Part shown: positions 33,267-41,195 of the stretch, one piece after another
Layout: each line of letters starts with the position of its first letter
How positions within the stretch are numbered: position 1 is the first letter of the stretch
Assembly (NCBI RefSeq): GCF_018614415.1
Contig: NZ_JAGGOO010000104.1
Coordinates: 1 to 46,441 of the forward strand
Length of the DNA stretch: 46,441 nt
Source: Streptomyces sp. ISL-12
Lineage (GTDB): Bacteria > Actinomycetota > Actinomycetes > Streptomycetales > Streptomycetaceae
Direction of reading: 5' to 3'
Translations under genes and position numbers: made by a program
Notes under the pieces: generated by a model
The model's input: the letters and a program-made list of their open reading frames with translations, nothing else
What the model was told of the DNA's origin: nothing
The model's database searches: none

Positions 33267-35874
33267 GATCCCGCTCGGTACCTGGGTCAACCACGCGGTC
33301 GACTGGCTGCTCGACCACGTGGCCTGGCTCTTCGACTTCTTCAAGACCGTCTTCACCGGCACCTACGACGGCATCAATGCCGTTCTCCAGGCGCCCGAGC
33401 CGCTGCTGCTCGCCGGAATCTTCGCGGTGATCGCCTTCTGGCTGCGCGGCACGCTCGCCGGTGTCCTCACGTTCGCCGGGTTCGCGTTCATCGACTCCCT
33501 CGAACTGTGGGAGAACGCGATGATCACCCTGTCGCTGGTGCTCGTCGCCACCCTCATCGCGCTGGTCGTCGCCGTGCCCGTGGGCATCTGGGCGGCCCGC
33601 TCGGACCGGGTCAGCGCGGTGGTGCGGCCGGTCCTCGACTTCATGCAGACGCTGCCCGCGATGATCTACCTCATCCCGGCCATCCTGTTCTTCGGCACCG
33701 GCGCCTCCGCGGGCATCGTGGCCACCCTGATCTTCGCGCTCGCCCCCGGCGTGCGCATGACCGAGCTGGGCATCCGGCAGGTCGACAAGGAACTGGTCGA
33801 GGCGGCCGAGGCGTTCGGCACCACGCCCCGCAACACCCTGCTGCGCGTACAGCTCCCCCTCGCCCTGCCCACCGTGATGGCGGGCGTCAACCAGGTCATC
33901 ATGCTCGGCCTGTCGATGGCCGCGATCGCCGGCATGGTCGGCACCGGCGGCCTCGGCGGCGACGTCAACGAGGCCATCGGCCAGCTCAACGTGGGCCTCG
34001 GCTCCGAGGCCGGCGTGGCCATCGTGATCCTGGCGATCTACCTCGACCGCATGACCAGCGCCCTGGGCACCCAGGTCTCCCCGCTGGGCCGACGTGCCGC
34101 CGCCCGGGCCCGCGCGCTGCACGGCCTGAAGATCTGGTCCTACCGGCCCCGCCCGCAGGTCGCCGTCGTCGGCGTCGTGATCCTGGCCCTGGTGGCCGGC
34201 GGCATGGGCATGTTCGGCGGCTCCGGCGACTCCGAGGCCGTCGCGGACGGCAAGAACGTCGGCCAGGGCAAGAAGGTCACCCTCGGCTACGTCCCCTGGG
34301 ACGAGGGCGTCGCCTCCACCTTCCTGTGGAAGGAGATCCTGGAGGAGCGCGGCTACCAGGTGGAGGCCGAGCAGTTCGACGCCGGACCGCTCTACACCTC
34401 CCTCGCGCAGGGCGACATCGACATCGTCACCAACGCCTGGCTGCCGACCACCCACGCGCAGTACTGGAAGAAGTACGGCAGCAAGCTCGACGACCTCGGC
34501 GCCTGGTACGACAAGACGTCGCTGGAACTGACCGTCCCGGCGTACATGGAGGACATCGACACCCTCGCCGACCTCAAGGGCAAGGGCGACCTCTTCGGCG
34601 GCGAGATCACCGGCATCGAGTCCAGCGCCGGTGAGACGGCCATGCTGAAGAGCACGGTCCTCAAGGCGTACGGCCTGGACAAGGAGTACAAGGTCGTCGA
34701 CAGCTCCACCCCGGCGATGCTGGCCGAGCTGAAGCGGGCCATCAGCAAGAAGGAGCCGATCGTGGTTCCGCTGTGGTCGCCGCACTGGGCGTACAACGAC
34801 TACGACCTCAAGAAGCTGAAGGACCCGAAGGGCGCCTGGGGCCAGGGCGACGGCGTGCACACGCTCTCCCGCAAGGGCTTCGCCGGCGACGACCCGACGG
34901 TCGCCGGGTGGCTGAAGGACTTCAAGCTGACGGAAGAGCAGCTCACCAGCCTCGAAGCCGAGATCAACAAGTCCGGCAAGGGCAAGCAGCAGGACGCCGT
35001 GAAGACCTGGCTGAAGGACAACCCCGGCCTGGTCGACGAGCTGGCCCCGGTCGCGTCCGGCGCCGGCTCCACCCCGGCGGAGGCCGAGCGCGCGCTGGAC
35101 GTGGCCTGGTTCCCGTGGGAAGAGGACGTGGCCATCACCTACCTCTGGAAGAACGTCCTGGAGAAGCGCGGCTACCGGATCAACACCAAGCAGATGGACG
35201 TCGGCCCGGTCTACACCGGTCTGGCCTCCGGTGACCTGGACCTCAACTTCGACGCGTGGCTGCCGCACGCCCAGGCCAACTTCTGGGAGAAGAGCAAGGA
35301 CGACCTCACGGACCTGGGCACCTGGTACGAACCGACCTCGCTGGAGGTCGCGGTGCCCAGTTACGTCAAGGGCGTCGAGTCGATGGCCGACCTCAAGGGC
35401 AAGGCCGACCTCTTCGACGGGAAGATCATCGGCATCGAGCCGGGCACCGGCGAGATGAACCTGCTCAAGAACGATGTCCTGCCGGGCTACGGCCTGGACG
35501 ACGAGTACGAGGTCGTCGACGGCTCCACTCCGGCGATGCTGGCCGAGCTGAAGCGGGCCATCGCCAAGGAGGAGCCCGTCGCGGTGGTCCTGTGGTCGCC
35601 GCACTGGGCGTACAGCGACTACGAGCTGACCAAGCTCAAGGACCCGAGGAAGCTCTGGGGCGAGAACAACACGATCCACACGATCGCCAGCAAGGAGTTC
35701 CCCGAGCAGTACCCGCAGCTCACTGAGTGGATCAAGAACTTCAGGATGAGCGAGGACGAGCTCGGCAGCCTGGAGAGCGAGATCAAGGACCGGGGCCAGG
35801 GCCACGAGGAGGAAGCGGTGGCCGCCTGGATCAAGGAGAACCCCGAGGTCGCGGAGCGGATGACCGCCGCGTAG
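33259..35874 (+). CDS. Glycine betaine-type ABC transporter: permease fused to two substrate-binding domains
   Basis: An 871-residue fusion. The permease part (about 40-290) holds several membrane helices and the loop ELVEAAEAFGTTPRNTLLRVQLPLALP, which contacts the ATPase. A further hydrophobic helix (about 300-320) should carry the chain outside. Two OpuAC-like binding domains follow: about 340-600 (VTLGYVPWDEGVASTFLWKEILEERGY) and about 611-871 (LDVAWFPWEEDVAITYLWKNVLEKRGY). They are clear duplicates and both keep the aromatic-rich motifs WSPHWAY and NAWLP/DAWLP that form quaternary-amine binding cages in the family. The likely role is uptake of osmoprotectants such as glycine betaine. A strong terminator follows. 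Confidence 0.95.
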   Translation: MPRIPLGTWVNHAVDWLLDHVAWLFDFFKTVFTGTYDGINAVLQAPEPLLLAGIFAVIAFWLRGTLAGVLTFAGFAFIDSLELWENAMITLSLVLVATLIALVVAVPVGIWAARSDRVSAVVRPVLDFMQTLPAMIYLIPAILFFGTGASAGIVATLIFALAPGVRMTELGIRQVDKELVEAAEAFGTTPRNTLLRVQLPLALPTVMAGVNQVIMLGLSMAAIAGMVGTGGLGGDVNEAIGQLNVGLGSEAGVAIVILAIYLDRMTSALGTQVSPLGRRAAARARALHGLKIWSYRPRPQVAVVGVVILALVAGGMGMFGGSGDSEAVADGKNVGQGKKVTLGYVPWDEGVASTFLWKEILEERGYQVEAEQFDAGPLYTSLAQGDIDIVTNAWLPTTHAQYWKKYGSKLDDLGAWYDKTSLELTVPAYMEDIDTLADLKGKGDLFGGEITGIESSAGETAMLKSTVLKAYGLDKEYKVVDSSTPAMLAELKRAISKKEPIVVPLWSPHWAYNDYDLKKLKDPKGAWGQGDGVHTLSRKGFAGDDPTVAGWLKDFKLTEEQLTSLEAEINKSGKGKQQDAVKTWLKDNPGLVDELAPVASGAGSTPAEAERALDVAWFPWEEDVAITYLWKNVLEKRGYRINTKQMDVGPVYTGLASGDLDLNFDAWLPHAQANFWEKSKDDLTDLGTWYEPTSLEVAVPSYVKGVESMADLKGKADLFDGKIIGIEPGTGEMNLLKNDVLPGYGLDDEYEVVDGSTPAMLAELKRAIAKEEPVAVVLWSPHWAYSDYELTKLKDPRKLWGENNTIHTIASKEFPEQYPQLTEWIKNFRMSEDELGSLESEIKDRGQGHEEEAVAAWIKENPEVAERMTAA

Positions 35875-35891
35875 CCGCCAGCGCGACCGCC

Positions 35892-35949
35892 ACCGGAAGG
35901 GGCGGGCCGCCCACGCGCCGACCGGCGCGGGCGGCCCGCCCCTTCCGGT
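35892..35949 (+). terminator. Long hairpin terminator after the transporter operon
   Basis: 21-base perfect arms at 35892-35912 and 35929-35949, with a second 5-base stem (35915-35919 with 35924-35928) inside the loop. Such a stem would be very stable. Confidence 0.9.
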
Positions 35950-36143
35950 CGTCCCGGACTCCGGGGCGGTGACACGGTAAGGATTCGGACAACCACGGAG
36001 CGCTACGCACCCGCCCGAGCCGCACCCCCGGCCGCGCCCGGGGCGGGGAATACGGGGCGGAACCCCGCCAGGAGAACGGGGAGAACGGCGCGTACCGGGG
36101 ACCCGGTTCCTGGCGCGAACCGATGGGTCCCTGCCACCCGGAC

Positions 36144-36159
36144 GTGACATCGATGTGAC
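36144..36159. promoter_or_regulatory. Candidate operator: palindrome before the XRE-cupin gene
   Basis: GTGACATCGATGTGAC contains the perfect 10-base palindrome ACATCGATGT with near-symmetrical flanks, 124 bases before the start of the regulator gene. Autoregulation is a plausible use. Confidence 0.3.
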
Positions 36160-36282
36160 GGCCGCATGAAACGGTTTGCCGAACATGCGTAGGGTGCAGA
36201 CAACTCATCAAAGGGACCGCGCCCGGGAAACGGCACCGGGGCGGCACGATGGACACGACGGGTGAAGGAGGGAGCCGGAGCG

Positions 36283-36852
36283 ATGGGCGACCACAAAGAG
36301 CAGCCCCTTCGGGTGGGCGCGGCCGTCCGGCGGCGGCGCCGCGCGCTGGACCTCACTCTCGCCGTCGTGGCCGAGCGCAGCGGCCTGTCGGTGCCCTTCC
36401 TCAGCCAGATCGAGAACGACCGGGCCCGGCCCAGCACCGCCTCCCTGGAGAAGGTCGCCGACGCGCTGCGCACCACCGCCGTGGAACTGCTCGCCGCCGC
36501 CGACCCGGCGTGCAGCGTGGACGTGGTCCGGGCCGAGGACGGGGAGCCGGAGTCCGGTCCCCGGGTGCGCTCGCTGGTGCGCGGACACCACCAGATGCAC
36601 GCCTCGGAGTTCACCGGCGACCACGACGCCGGCCGGGAACTGCAGTACCGCAACGACCAGTTGATGTACGTCGCCGAGGGTGCCGTCGAGATCGAGGCGG
36701 AGGGCCGCGCCTACCGGCTGGGCCGGGGCGACACGCTGTACCTCACCGGAGGGGTCCGGCACCGCTGGCGGGCCACGGTCCCCGACACCCGGCTGCTCGT
36801 CGTGGCGGTCGCGGAGCACATCGAGGCGGTACGGGGCCGGTCGCGCCGGTGA
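36283..36852 (+). CDS. XRE family regulator with C-terminal cupin domain
   Basis: A 189-residue regulator. An XRE helix-turn-helix spans about 8-70 (VGAAVRRRRRALDLTLAVVAERSGLSVPFLSQIENDRARPSTASLEKVADAL). A cupin domain spans about 105-185 (LMYVAEGAVEIEAEGRAYRLGRGDTLYLTGGVRHRWRAT), which would bind a small ligand. Such proteins often control amino acid, polyamine or stress genes. I chose ATG 36283, with AAGGAGG about 12 bases upstream; the frame is open to GTG 36262. It converges with the transporter gene at 36887. Confidence 0.92.
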   Translation: MGDHKEQPLRVGAAVRRRRRALDLTLAVVAERSGLSVPFLSQIENDRARPSTASLEKVADALRTTAVELLAAADPACSVDVVRAEDGEPESGPRVRSLVRGHHQMHASEFTGDHDAGRELQYRNDQLMYVAEGAVEIEAEGRAYRLGRGDTLYLTGGVRHRWRATVPDTRLLVVAVAEHIEAVRGRSRR

Positions 36853-36886
36853 GCGGCCCGGCGCCCGTGGTGGTGTCGCGGCGGTG

Positions 36887-38002
36887 TCACCGGGGCGCCG
36901 CGAGCAGCCGGCCGCCGGCCACCCCGCGCGCCGTCCCCACGGCCGCCACGGCCCAGGCGGTGACCAGGACCCCGTACAGGAGCAGGGCGAGACCCTCGTA
37001 GACGGCGAGACCGGTGTGCCGGGACAGCGCCGTGGCGCCGGTGACGCAGGTGCCGACCGGGAAGGTGAACGACCACCACGTCATCGAGAACCGCAGGCCG
37101 TGCCGCCGGGCCCGGACCACGTGCGCCGCGGCCAGGGCCAGCCACAGCAGGGCGAAGCCCATGACCGGGACGCCGTAGAGGACGGCCGGCACGGTGAGGT
37201 TCTCGGCGTAGGGGGCGGGGAGGACGCCGGGGGCGACGTCCGCGACGTTGCCGACGGCGGTGGTGGACTGGCCCAGCGGGCCGAGGACCAGGAACAGGGT
37301 CGGGGTCAGGGCAGGCGGCAGCGGGTCGCCGGTGAGCAGCCGGGCGAAGACCAGCGGCAGCATCAGCAGGGTCGCGAGCAGGCTCGCCCCGAACAGCGCC
37401 AGACAGCCCAGGAGCAGGGTCTCGCGCGGCTGCCCGGCGGGCAGGTGCGGCACCAGCGCCGGGCCCAGCGCGGCCGACACCATCGGCGCGACGAGCGGCA
37501 GCAGCCACGCGGGGGCGGCCTGTCCCGGGGCGATCTCGTGGCGTACGGCCATCAGGTACGGGACGACGACGGCCGCCGCCAGCCCGACGGCCGTACCGGC
37601 GGTGAACAGCACGGCGTCCAGGGCCACCGCCGCCGGCACGCCGATCCAGTCCCGGCCGACGGTGAGCGCGCCGCCGCCCACCGACAGCAGCGCCATCGCC
37701 AGACAGCCGTAGAACGGGGCCGCCGCCGGGTCGAGGAGGTGGGCGCGGGCCTGGTCGGGGTGGTGGCGCCAGTGCAGGGCCCGGGCGGCGAGCAGGGTCA
37801 CCAGCAGGAACAGGGAGAGGGCCCAGACGGCGGCGCAGGCGGCGCGCAGTCCCGGCGGCTGCCAGGGGAGTCCGGCCCCGGCGGAGGCGACGACGGCGGT
37901 GCCCATGACGCAGGCGTACCAGTGGGGGCCGAGGTGGCGCAGGGCCGGGTGGCGGAGAGCGGTCGGGGTGGGCCGGGGGCGCGGGCGGACTGCGGTGACC
38001 AT
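36887..38002 (-). CDS. TDT family (TehA/SLAC1-like) membrane exporter
   Basis: A 371-residue membrane protein with about ten hydrophobic segments, belonging to the tellurite-resistance/dicarboxylate transporter family that includes TehA, Mae1 and sulfite exporter Ssu1. The block HWYACVMGTAVVASAGA near residue 28-44 and LRFSMTWWSFTFPVGTCVTGATAL near 300-323 are typical. The substrate may be an organic anion or sulfite; the sequence does not settle it. The start is ATG 38002 (38000-38002 reads CAT on the plus strand). It is divergent from the LysR gene, 70 bases away, which probably controls it. Confidence 0.88.
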   Translation of the reverse strand: MVTAVRPRPRPTPTALRHPALRHLGPHWYACVMGTAVVASAGAGLPWQPPGLRAACAAVWALSLFLLVTLLAARALHWRHHPDQARAHLLDPAAAPFYGCLAMALLSVGGGALTVGRDWIGVPAAVALDAVLFTAGTAVGLAAAVVVPYLMAVRHEIAPGQAAPAWLLPLVAPMVSAALGPALVPHLPAGQPRETLLLGCLALFGASLLATLLMLPLVFARLLTGDPLPPALTPTLFLVLGPLGQSTTAVGNVADVAPGVLPAPYAENLTVPAVLYGVPVMGFALLWLALAAAHVVRARRHGLRFSMTWWSFTFPVGTCVTGATALSRHTGLAVYEGLALLLYGVLVTAWAVAAVGTARGVAGGRLLAAPR

Positions 38003-38046
38003 GTCCCCACGGTCCTGCCGCGGAACCGAGCTGACCAGGGAGCATG

Positions 38047-38059
38047 GTCCTATGAGGAC
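38047..38059. promoter_or_regulatory. Candidate LysR-type operator in the divergent promoter
   Basis: GTCCTATGAGGAC has 5-base inverted arms (GTCCT / AGGAC). The overlapping TATG...CATA pair ends just before the LysR gene's -10 hexamer. A T-N11-A pattern is present. Confidence 0.4.
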
Positions 38060-38060
38060 A

Positions 38061-38066
38061 TAAGCT
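38061..38066 (+). promoter_or_regulatory. Candidate -10 hexamer (TAAGCT) of the LysR gene, leaderless geometry
   Basis: TAAGCT ends six bases before the ATG at 38073, the same spacing as trmI and pafA. GGAG at 38067-38070 is too close to the ATG to work as a ribosome site. Confidence 0.45.
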
Positions 38067-38072
38067 GGAGTT

Positions 38073-39017
38073 ATGAGCGGTACGGAGAATGAGGGTTCCG
38101 GTGACGCGTCGGGGCCGACGCGCGCGGCGCCGCTGGCACACCGGGTGCCGGACCTGGGCGCCCTGGAACTGCTGCTGGCGGTGGCCCGGCTGGGCAGCCT
38201 CGGCGGGGCGGCGCGGGAACTGGGCATCAGCCAGCCGGCGGCCAGCAGCCGCGTCCGGTCGATGGAGCGCCAGCTGGGCGTCGCCCTGGTGGACCGGTCG
38301 CCGCGCGGCTCCCGGCTCACCGACGCCGGCGCGCTGGTCACCGACTGGGCACGGCGGATCGTGGAGGCGGCGGAGGCGTTCGACGCGGGGGCGCAGGCGC
38401 TGCGGGACCGGCGGGACTCCCGGCTGCGGGTGGCGGCGAGCATGACCATCGCGGAGTACCTGCTGCCCGGCTGGCTGGTCGCGCTGCGCGCGCAGCGCCC
38501 GGACACGGCGGTGTCGCTGCTCGCCGGGAACTCGTCGGTGGTGGCGCGGCGGCTGCTGGCCGGCGAGGTCGACCTGGGGTTCGTGGAGGGGGTGAGCGTG
38601 CCGGCCGGGCTGGACTCGGCGGTCATCGCCCACGACCGGCTGATCGTGGTCACCGCGCCGGGGCACCCCTGGGCACGCCGCCGCCGTCCGCTGGCCGCCC
38701 GCGAGCTGGCCGTGACGCCGCTGATCCTGCGGGAGAAGGGGTCGGGCACCCGGCAGGTGCTGGACGCCGCGCTGGGCGGACTGGCCCCTCCGCTGATCGA
38801 GCTGTCGTCCACCACCGCGGTGAAGGCCGCCGCGGTCGGCGGCGCCGGTCCGGCGGTCCTCAGTGAACTGGCCGTGGGCGAGGAACTGGCGATGCGGCGC
38901 CTGGTCCGGGTACCGGTCGAGGACGTCTCCCTCGCCCGCGACCTGCGGGCCGTGTGGCCGACGGGGCACCGGCCGACGGGGCCGGCGCGGCAGTTGCTGT
39001 CGTTGACGCGGGGGTGA
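38073..39017 (+). CDS. LysR family transcriptional regulator
   Basis: A 314-residue regulator. The helix-turn-helix is clear (LGSLGGAARELGISQPAASSRVRSMERQLGVALVDRSPRGSRLTDAG, about 47-92). The rest is the two-lobed effector-binding domain. The divergent exporter gene is the likely target. I chose ATG 38073 on the -10 spacing; the first 20 residues are polar and not conserved. Confidence 0.94.
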   Translation: MSGTENEGSGDASGPTRAAPLAHRVPDLGALELLLAVARLGSLGGAARELGISQPAASSRVRSMERQLGVALVDRSPRGSRLTDAGALVTDWARRIVEAAEAFDAGAQALRDRRDSRLRVAASMTIAEYLLPGWLVALRAQRPDTAVSLLAGNSSVVARRLLAGEVDLGFVEGVSVPAGLDSAVIAHDRLIVVTAPGHPWARRRRPLAARELAVTPLILREKGSGTRQVLDAALGGLAPPLIELSSTTAVKAAAVGGAGPAVLSELAVGEELAMRRLVRVPVEDVSLARDLRAVWPTGHRPTGPARQLLSLTRG

Positions 39018-39090
39018 GCGCGGGGGCGTGGCCGCATGGCCGCGTACGCGGAGGTGGGGGCGGCGTTCCTGCACGGTGACGGCATGGGGC

Positions 39091-39150
39091 CGACGGGTAC
39101 CGGGTCGACGGGCATCGGGTCGACGGGCATCGGGTCGACGGGCATCGGGG
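39091..39150. repeat. Four copies of a 15-base tandem repeat
   Basis: Units start at 39091, 39106, 39121 and 39136, with a partial fifth at 39151. The unit is cgacgggcatcgggt; the second and third copies are identical. It is a multiple of three but lies outside any supported gene. Confidence 0.9.
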
Positions 39151-39268
39151 CGACGAGCACATCGGCGTGATCGGCCCGTGTGGCGGACCTGGGTGTCGGC
39201 CGGGAGCCCATGCAGGCACCGGGACGTGCGGCTGGGGGCGCCGAGCGCCGGTGCGTCGTGGCCTGGTG

Positions 39269-39620
39269 GCCGCGTGTTGCTGCCGGGCGGTTTCCGGTGC
39301 GTCACCGCCCGCGGGCCGCGTGCTGTTGCCGGGCGGTCTCTGGTGCGTCACGGTTTGCCGGCCGCGTGCTGCCGGGCGGTCTCCGGCATGTCACCGCCTG
39401 CCCGCCGCCCCCCTCCTGCCGGGCGGTTTCCGGCGGTTCCGTTCGTCGGCCCCGAGCCGCCGGCGCGCCGCACGCCAGGGCGAGTTCGCGCTGCCCGAGA
39501 CGACCACCCCGGCGCTGCCGGCCGCGGCGAGTTTCGCCGACCTCGACATGCCCGCCGGGCTGCGCATGTCACCGCCTGCCCGCCGCCACCTCCTGACGGG
39601 CGGCGTCCGGCACGCCACCC
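39269..39620. repeat. Degenerate ~45-base repeat family around and within the amidotransferase 3' end
   Basis: Copies begin near 39269, 39314, 39360 and 39403, and a further copy covers about 39564-39620. All share gccgggcggtttccgg followed by a gtcaccgcc-like segment. A 24-base segment is exactly repeated at 39386-39409 and 39564-39587. The last copy runs into the 3' end of the amidotransferase gene and encodes its tail. Read on the minus strand, the copies give variants of GGDMPETARQ. Confidence 0.75.
39434..39565 (+). pseudogene. Relic of a DEAD-box RNA helicase N-terminus
   Basis: In the frame starting at 39434 the translation reads RFRSSAPSRRRAARQGEF, then ALPETTTPALPAAAS, then FADLDMPAGL. 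This is the Pro/Ala-rich linker and Q motif that opens the helicase core in Streptomyces DEAD-box RNA helicases (FADLDMP then a hydrophobic pair). No start codon, P-loop or DEAD motif follows; the similarity stops at about 39565 where a repeat copy begins. So it is a short fragment, apparently trapped between two copies of the repeat. Confidence 0.55.
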
Positions 39621-40318
39621 CCCGCCCCCCGCTGCCCCGCGGCCTCCACCAGGGCCCGCATCACCCGTACGTCCTCGCCCATCTCCGGATGCCACTGCAC
39701 CCCCAGCACCCACCCGTCGGCGGCGGGCAGCTCCACCGCCTCCACCGTGCCGTCGGCGGCGCGCGCCGACGGGATCAGGCCCGCGCCGAGCCGGTCCACC
39801 GCCTGGTGGTGGTACGTCGGCACGGACATCGTCTCCGGCACGATGCCGGCGTACCGCGTGCCGGGCACCGGCACCACCGGGTGGCCGCCGAACACGCCCA
39901 CCACCTCGGCGTGCCCGTCGAGGTGCTGGACGAGCGTGCCGCCGAGGGCCACGTTCAGCAGCTGCATGCCGCGGCAGATGCCCAGCAGCGGCAGGCGGGC
40001 GGCGAGGGCCGCCTCGATCAGGGCCAGTTCCCAGGCGTCCCGGGCCCGGGCGGGCGGGCCGGTGCGCGGATGGCGGTCGGCGCCGTAGCGGGCCGGTTCC
40101 ACGTCCGGGCCGCCCGCGATGACCAGGCCGTCCAGCCGGGCCACGGCCGCCGCGGCGTGCTCCGGCGCGTCCGGCGGCAGCATCGCCGCCAGTCCGCCCG
40201 CCCGCTGCACCAGCTGCGGATACCCGGTCGGCAGCAACGCCGCCGCCATCTCCCACACTCCCCAGCGCACCTGCTGCTCCAGGTACGTGCTGACACCGAT
40301 CAGCGGCCTGTCCGGCAT
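39569..40318 (-). CDS. Class I glutamine amidotransferase-like gamma-glutamyl hydrolase (PuuD type)
   Basis: A 249-residue hydrolase of the gamma-glutamyl-GABA hydrolase family. Cys115 lies in GICRGMQLLNVALGG, and His210 and Glu212 lie in WHPEMG; these form the triad. VIAGGPDVEPARYG (about 66-79) is also typical. In the neighbouring pathway it could cut a gamma-glutamyl intermediate to release glutamate. I chose ATG 40318, with GGGAGGG 5 bases upstream; the frame is open to ATG 40342. The final 20 residues are encoded by a copy of the intergenic repeat, so the tail may not be ancestral. It is downstream of the GntR gene on the same strand. Confidence 0.9.
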   Translation of the reverse strand: MPDRPLIGVSTYLEQQVRWGVWEMAAALLPTGYPQLVQRAGGLAAMLPPDAPEHAAAAVARLDGLVIAGGPDVEPARYGADRHPRTGPPARARDAWELALIEAALAARLPLLGICRGMQLLNVALGGTLVQHLDGHAEVVGVFGGHPVVPVPGTRYAGIVPETMSVPTYHHQAVDRLGAGLIPSARAADGTVEAVELPAADGWVLGVQWHPEMGEDVRVMRALVEAAGQRGAGGGVPDAARQEVAAGRR

Positions 40319-40362
40319 CCGCCCTCCCGTCAATGGATCCATATCGAACCTTTGCGCGGCGC

Positions 40363-41112
40363 TCACGCCAGGAACCCCCGCAGCAGCGCCGCCGTCCCCG
40401 CGCAGTGCTCCCGCATCACCGCCCGCGCCCCGTCCGCGTCCCCGTCCAGCACCGCCGTCACCAGCGCGGTGTGCTGCTGCTGCGAGTGCTCCAGGTTGCG
40501 CACCAGCAGCGGGATGCAGTCCAGCAGTCCGTTCACGCTCGCCCGCACCGCCGCGTACTGCCCGGCCAGCGACGGCGACCCGGACAACTCGGCGAGGGTG
40601 AGGTGGAGCAGCGTGTCCACCCGGCGGTACTCGGCCAGCGGCGCGTCGTGCGTGCGGGCCAGCGCCGCCCGCAGCCGCTCCGCCCGCTCCCCGGCCAGCC
40701 CGTGCGCCGCGCACAGCCCGGCCGCGCCCACCTCCAGCACCTCCCGGTAGCGCAGCACGTCCTCGATGTCGACCTCGGCGACCCGGCGCCGCAGCTCGTC
40801 CTCGCCGCCGGTGTCCGGACGGGGCAGCACGAACGTCCCGCCGTACCGCCCCCGCCGCGCCTCCACCAGCCCCTGGTCGTGCAGCACCCGCAGCACCTCG
40901 CGCAGCGTCACCCGGCTGATCCCGAGCCGCTCCGCCAGCTCCCGCTCGGCCGGCAGCCGTCCGCCCGCCGGTACCAGGCCCAGCCGCACGACCTGGAGGA
41001 TCTGCTCCAGCGCCTCCTCGAAGCCGTTGCCCGCGCGCACCGGCCGGAGCACCGCGGCCAGCCGGTCCGCCACCGCACCCCCGGCGCCGGCCCCGCTCCC
41101 CTCCTCCGGCAT
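40363..41112 (-). CDS. GntR family (FadR/FCD) transcriptional regulator
   Basis: A 249-residue regulator with an N-terminal winged helix (about 35-95: LVPAGGRLPAERELAERLGISRVTLREVLRVLHDQGLVEARRGRYGGTFV) and a helical FCD ligand-binding domain (about 105-235). It is transcribed away from the glutamine-synthetase-like gene and towards the amidotransferase gene, and is the natural candidate regulator of both. I chose ATG 41112; upstream in-frame TTG 41133 is less likely. The ribosome site is weak (GGGAAGGGGG, somewhat far). Confidence 0.92.
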   Translation of the reverse strand: MPEEGSGAGAGGAVADRLAAVLRPVRAGNGFEEALEQILQVVRLGLVPAGGRLPAERELAERLGISRVTLREVLRVLHDQGLVEARRGRYGGTFVLPRPDTGGEDELRRRVAEVDIEDVLRYREVLEVGAAGLCAAHGLAGERAERLRAALARTHDAPLAEYRRVDTLLHLTLAELSGSPSLAGQYAAVRASVNGLLDCIPLLVRNLEHSQQQHTALVTAVLDGDADGARAVMREHCAGTAALLRGFLA

Positions 41113-41132
41113 ACGGCCGTGCCCCCTTCCCA

Positions 41133-41141
41133 ACCAATGGT
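41133..41141. promoter_or_regulatory. Candidate GntR operator (ACCAATGGT)
   Basis: ACCAATGGT is a perfect inverted repeat around a central A, located in the shared promoter region. It lies between the likely -35 and -10 (TACCTT, 41151-41156) of the glutamine-synthetase-like gene, a repressing position. Confidence 0.35.
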
Positions 41142-41150
41142 CCTGCGCAA

Positions 41151-41156
41151 TACCTT
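41151..41156 (+). promoter_or_regulatory. Candidate -10 hexamer (TACCTT) of the glutamine-synthetase-like gene
   Basis: TACCTT at 41151-41156 would place the transcript start near 41163. That excludes the ATG at 41157 and supports the GTG start at 41196. Confidence 0.4.
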
Positions 41157-41195
41157 ATGGCTCCCGGCCCGACAAGGAAGCCCGAGGAGCCCTCC

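Larger units (their letters stand above)
35875..36282. other. Intergenic region between transporter and XRE regulator gene
   Basis: It holds the very strong hairpin at 35892-35949 and a palindrome at 36144-36159 near the start of the regulator gene. No gene is seen in the rest. Confidence 0.6.
39018..39568. other. Repeat-rich intergenic region with a gene relic
   Basis: No intact gene. It holds four copies of a 15-base repeat (39091-39150), several copies of a ~45-base repeat (39269-39440) and a fragment of a DEAD-box helicase gene (39434-39565). Each is described separately. Confidence 0.7.
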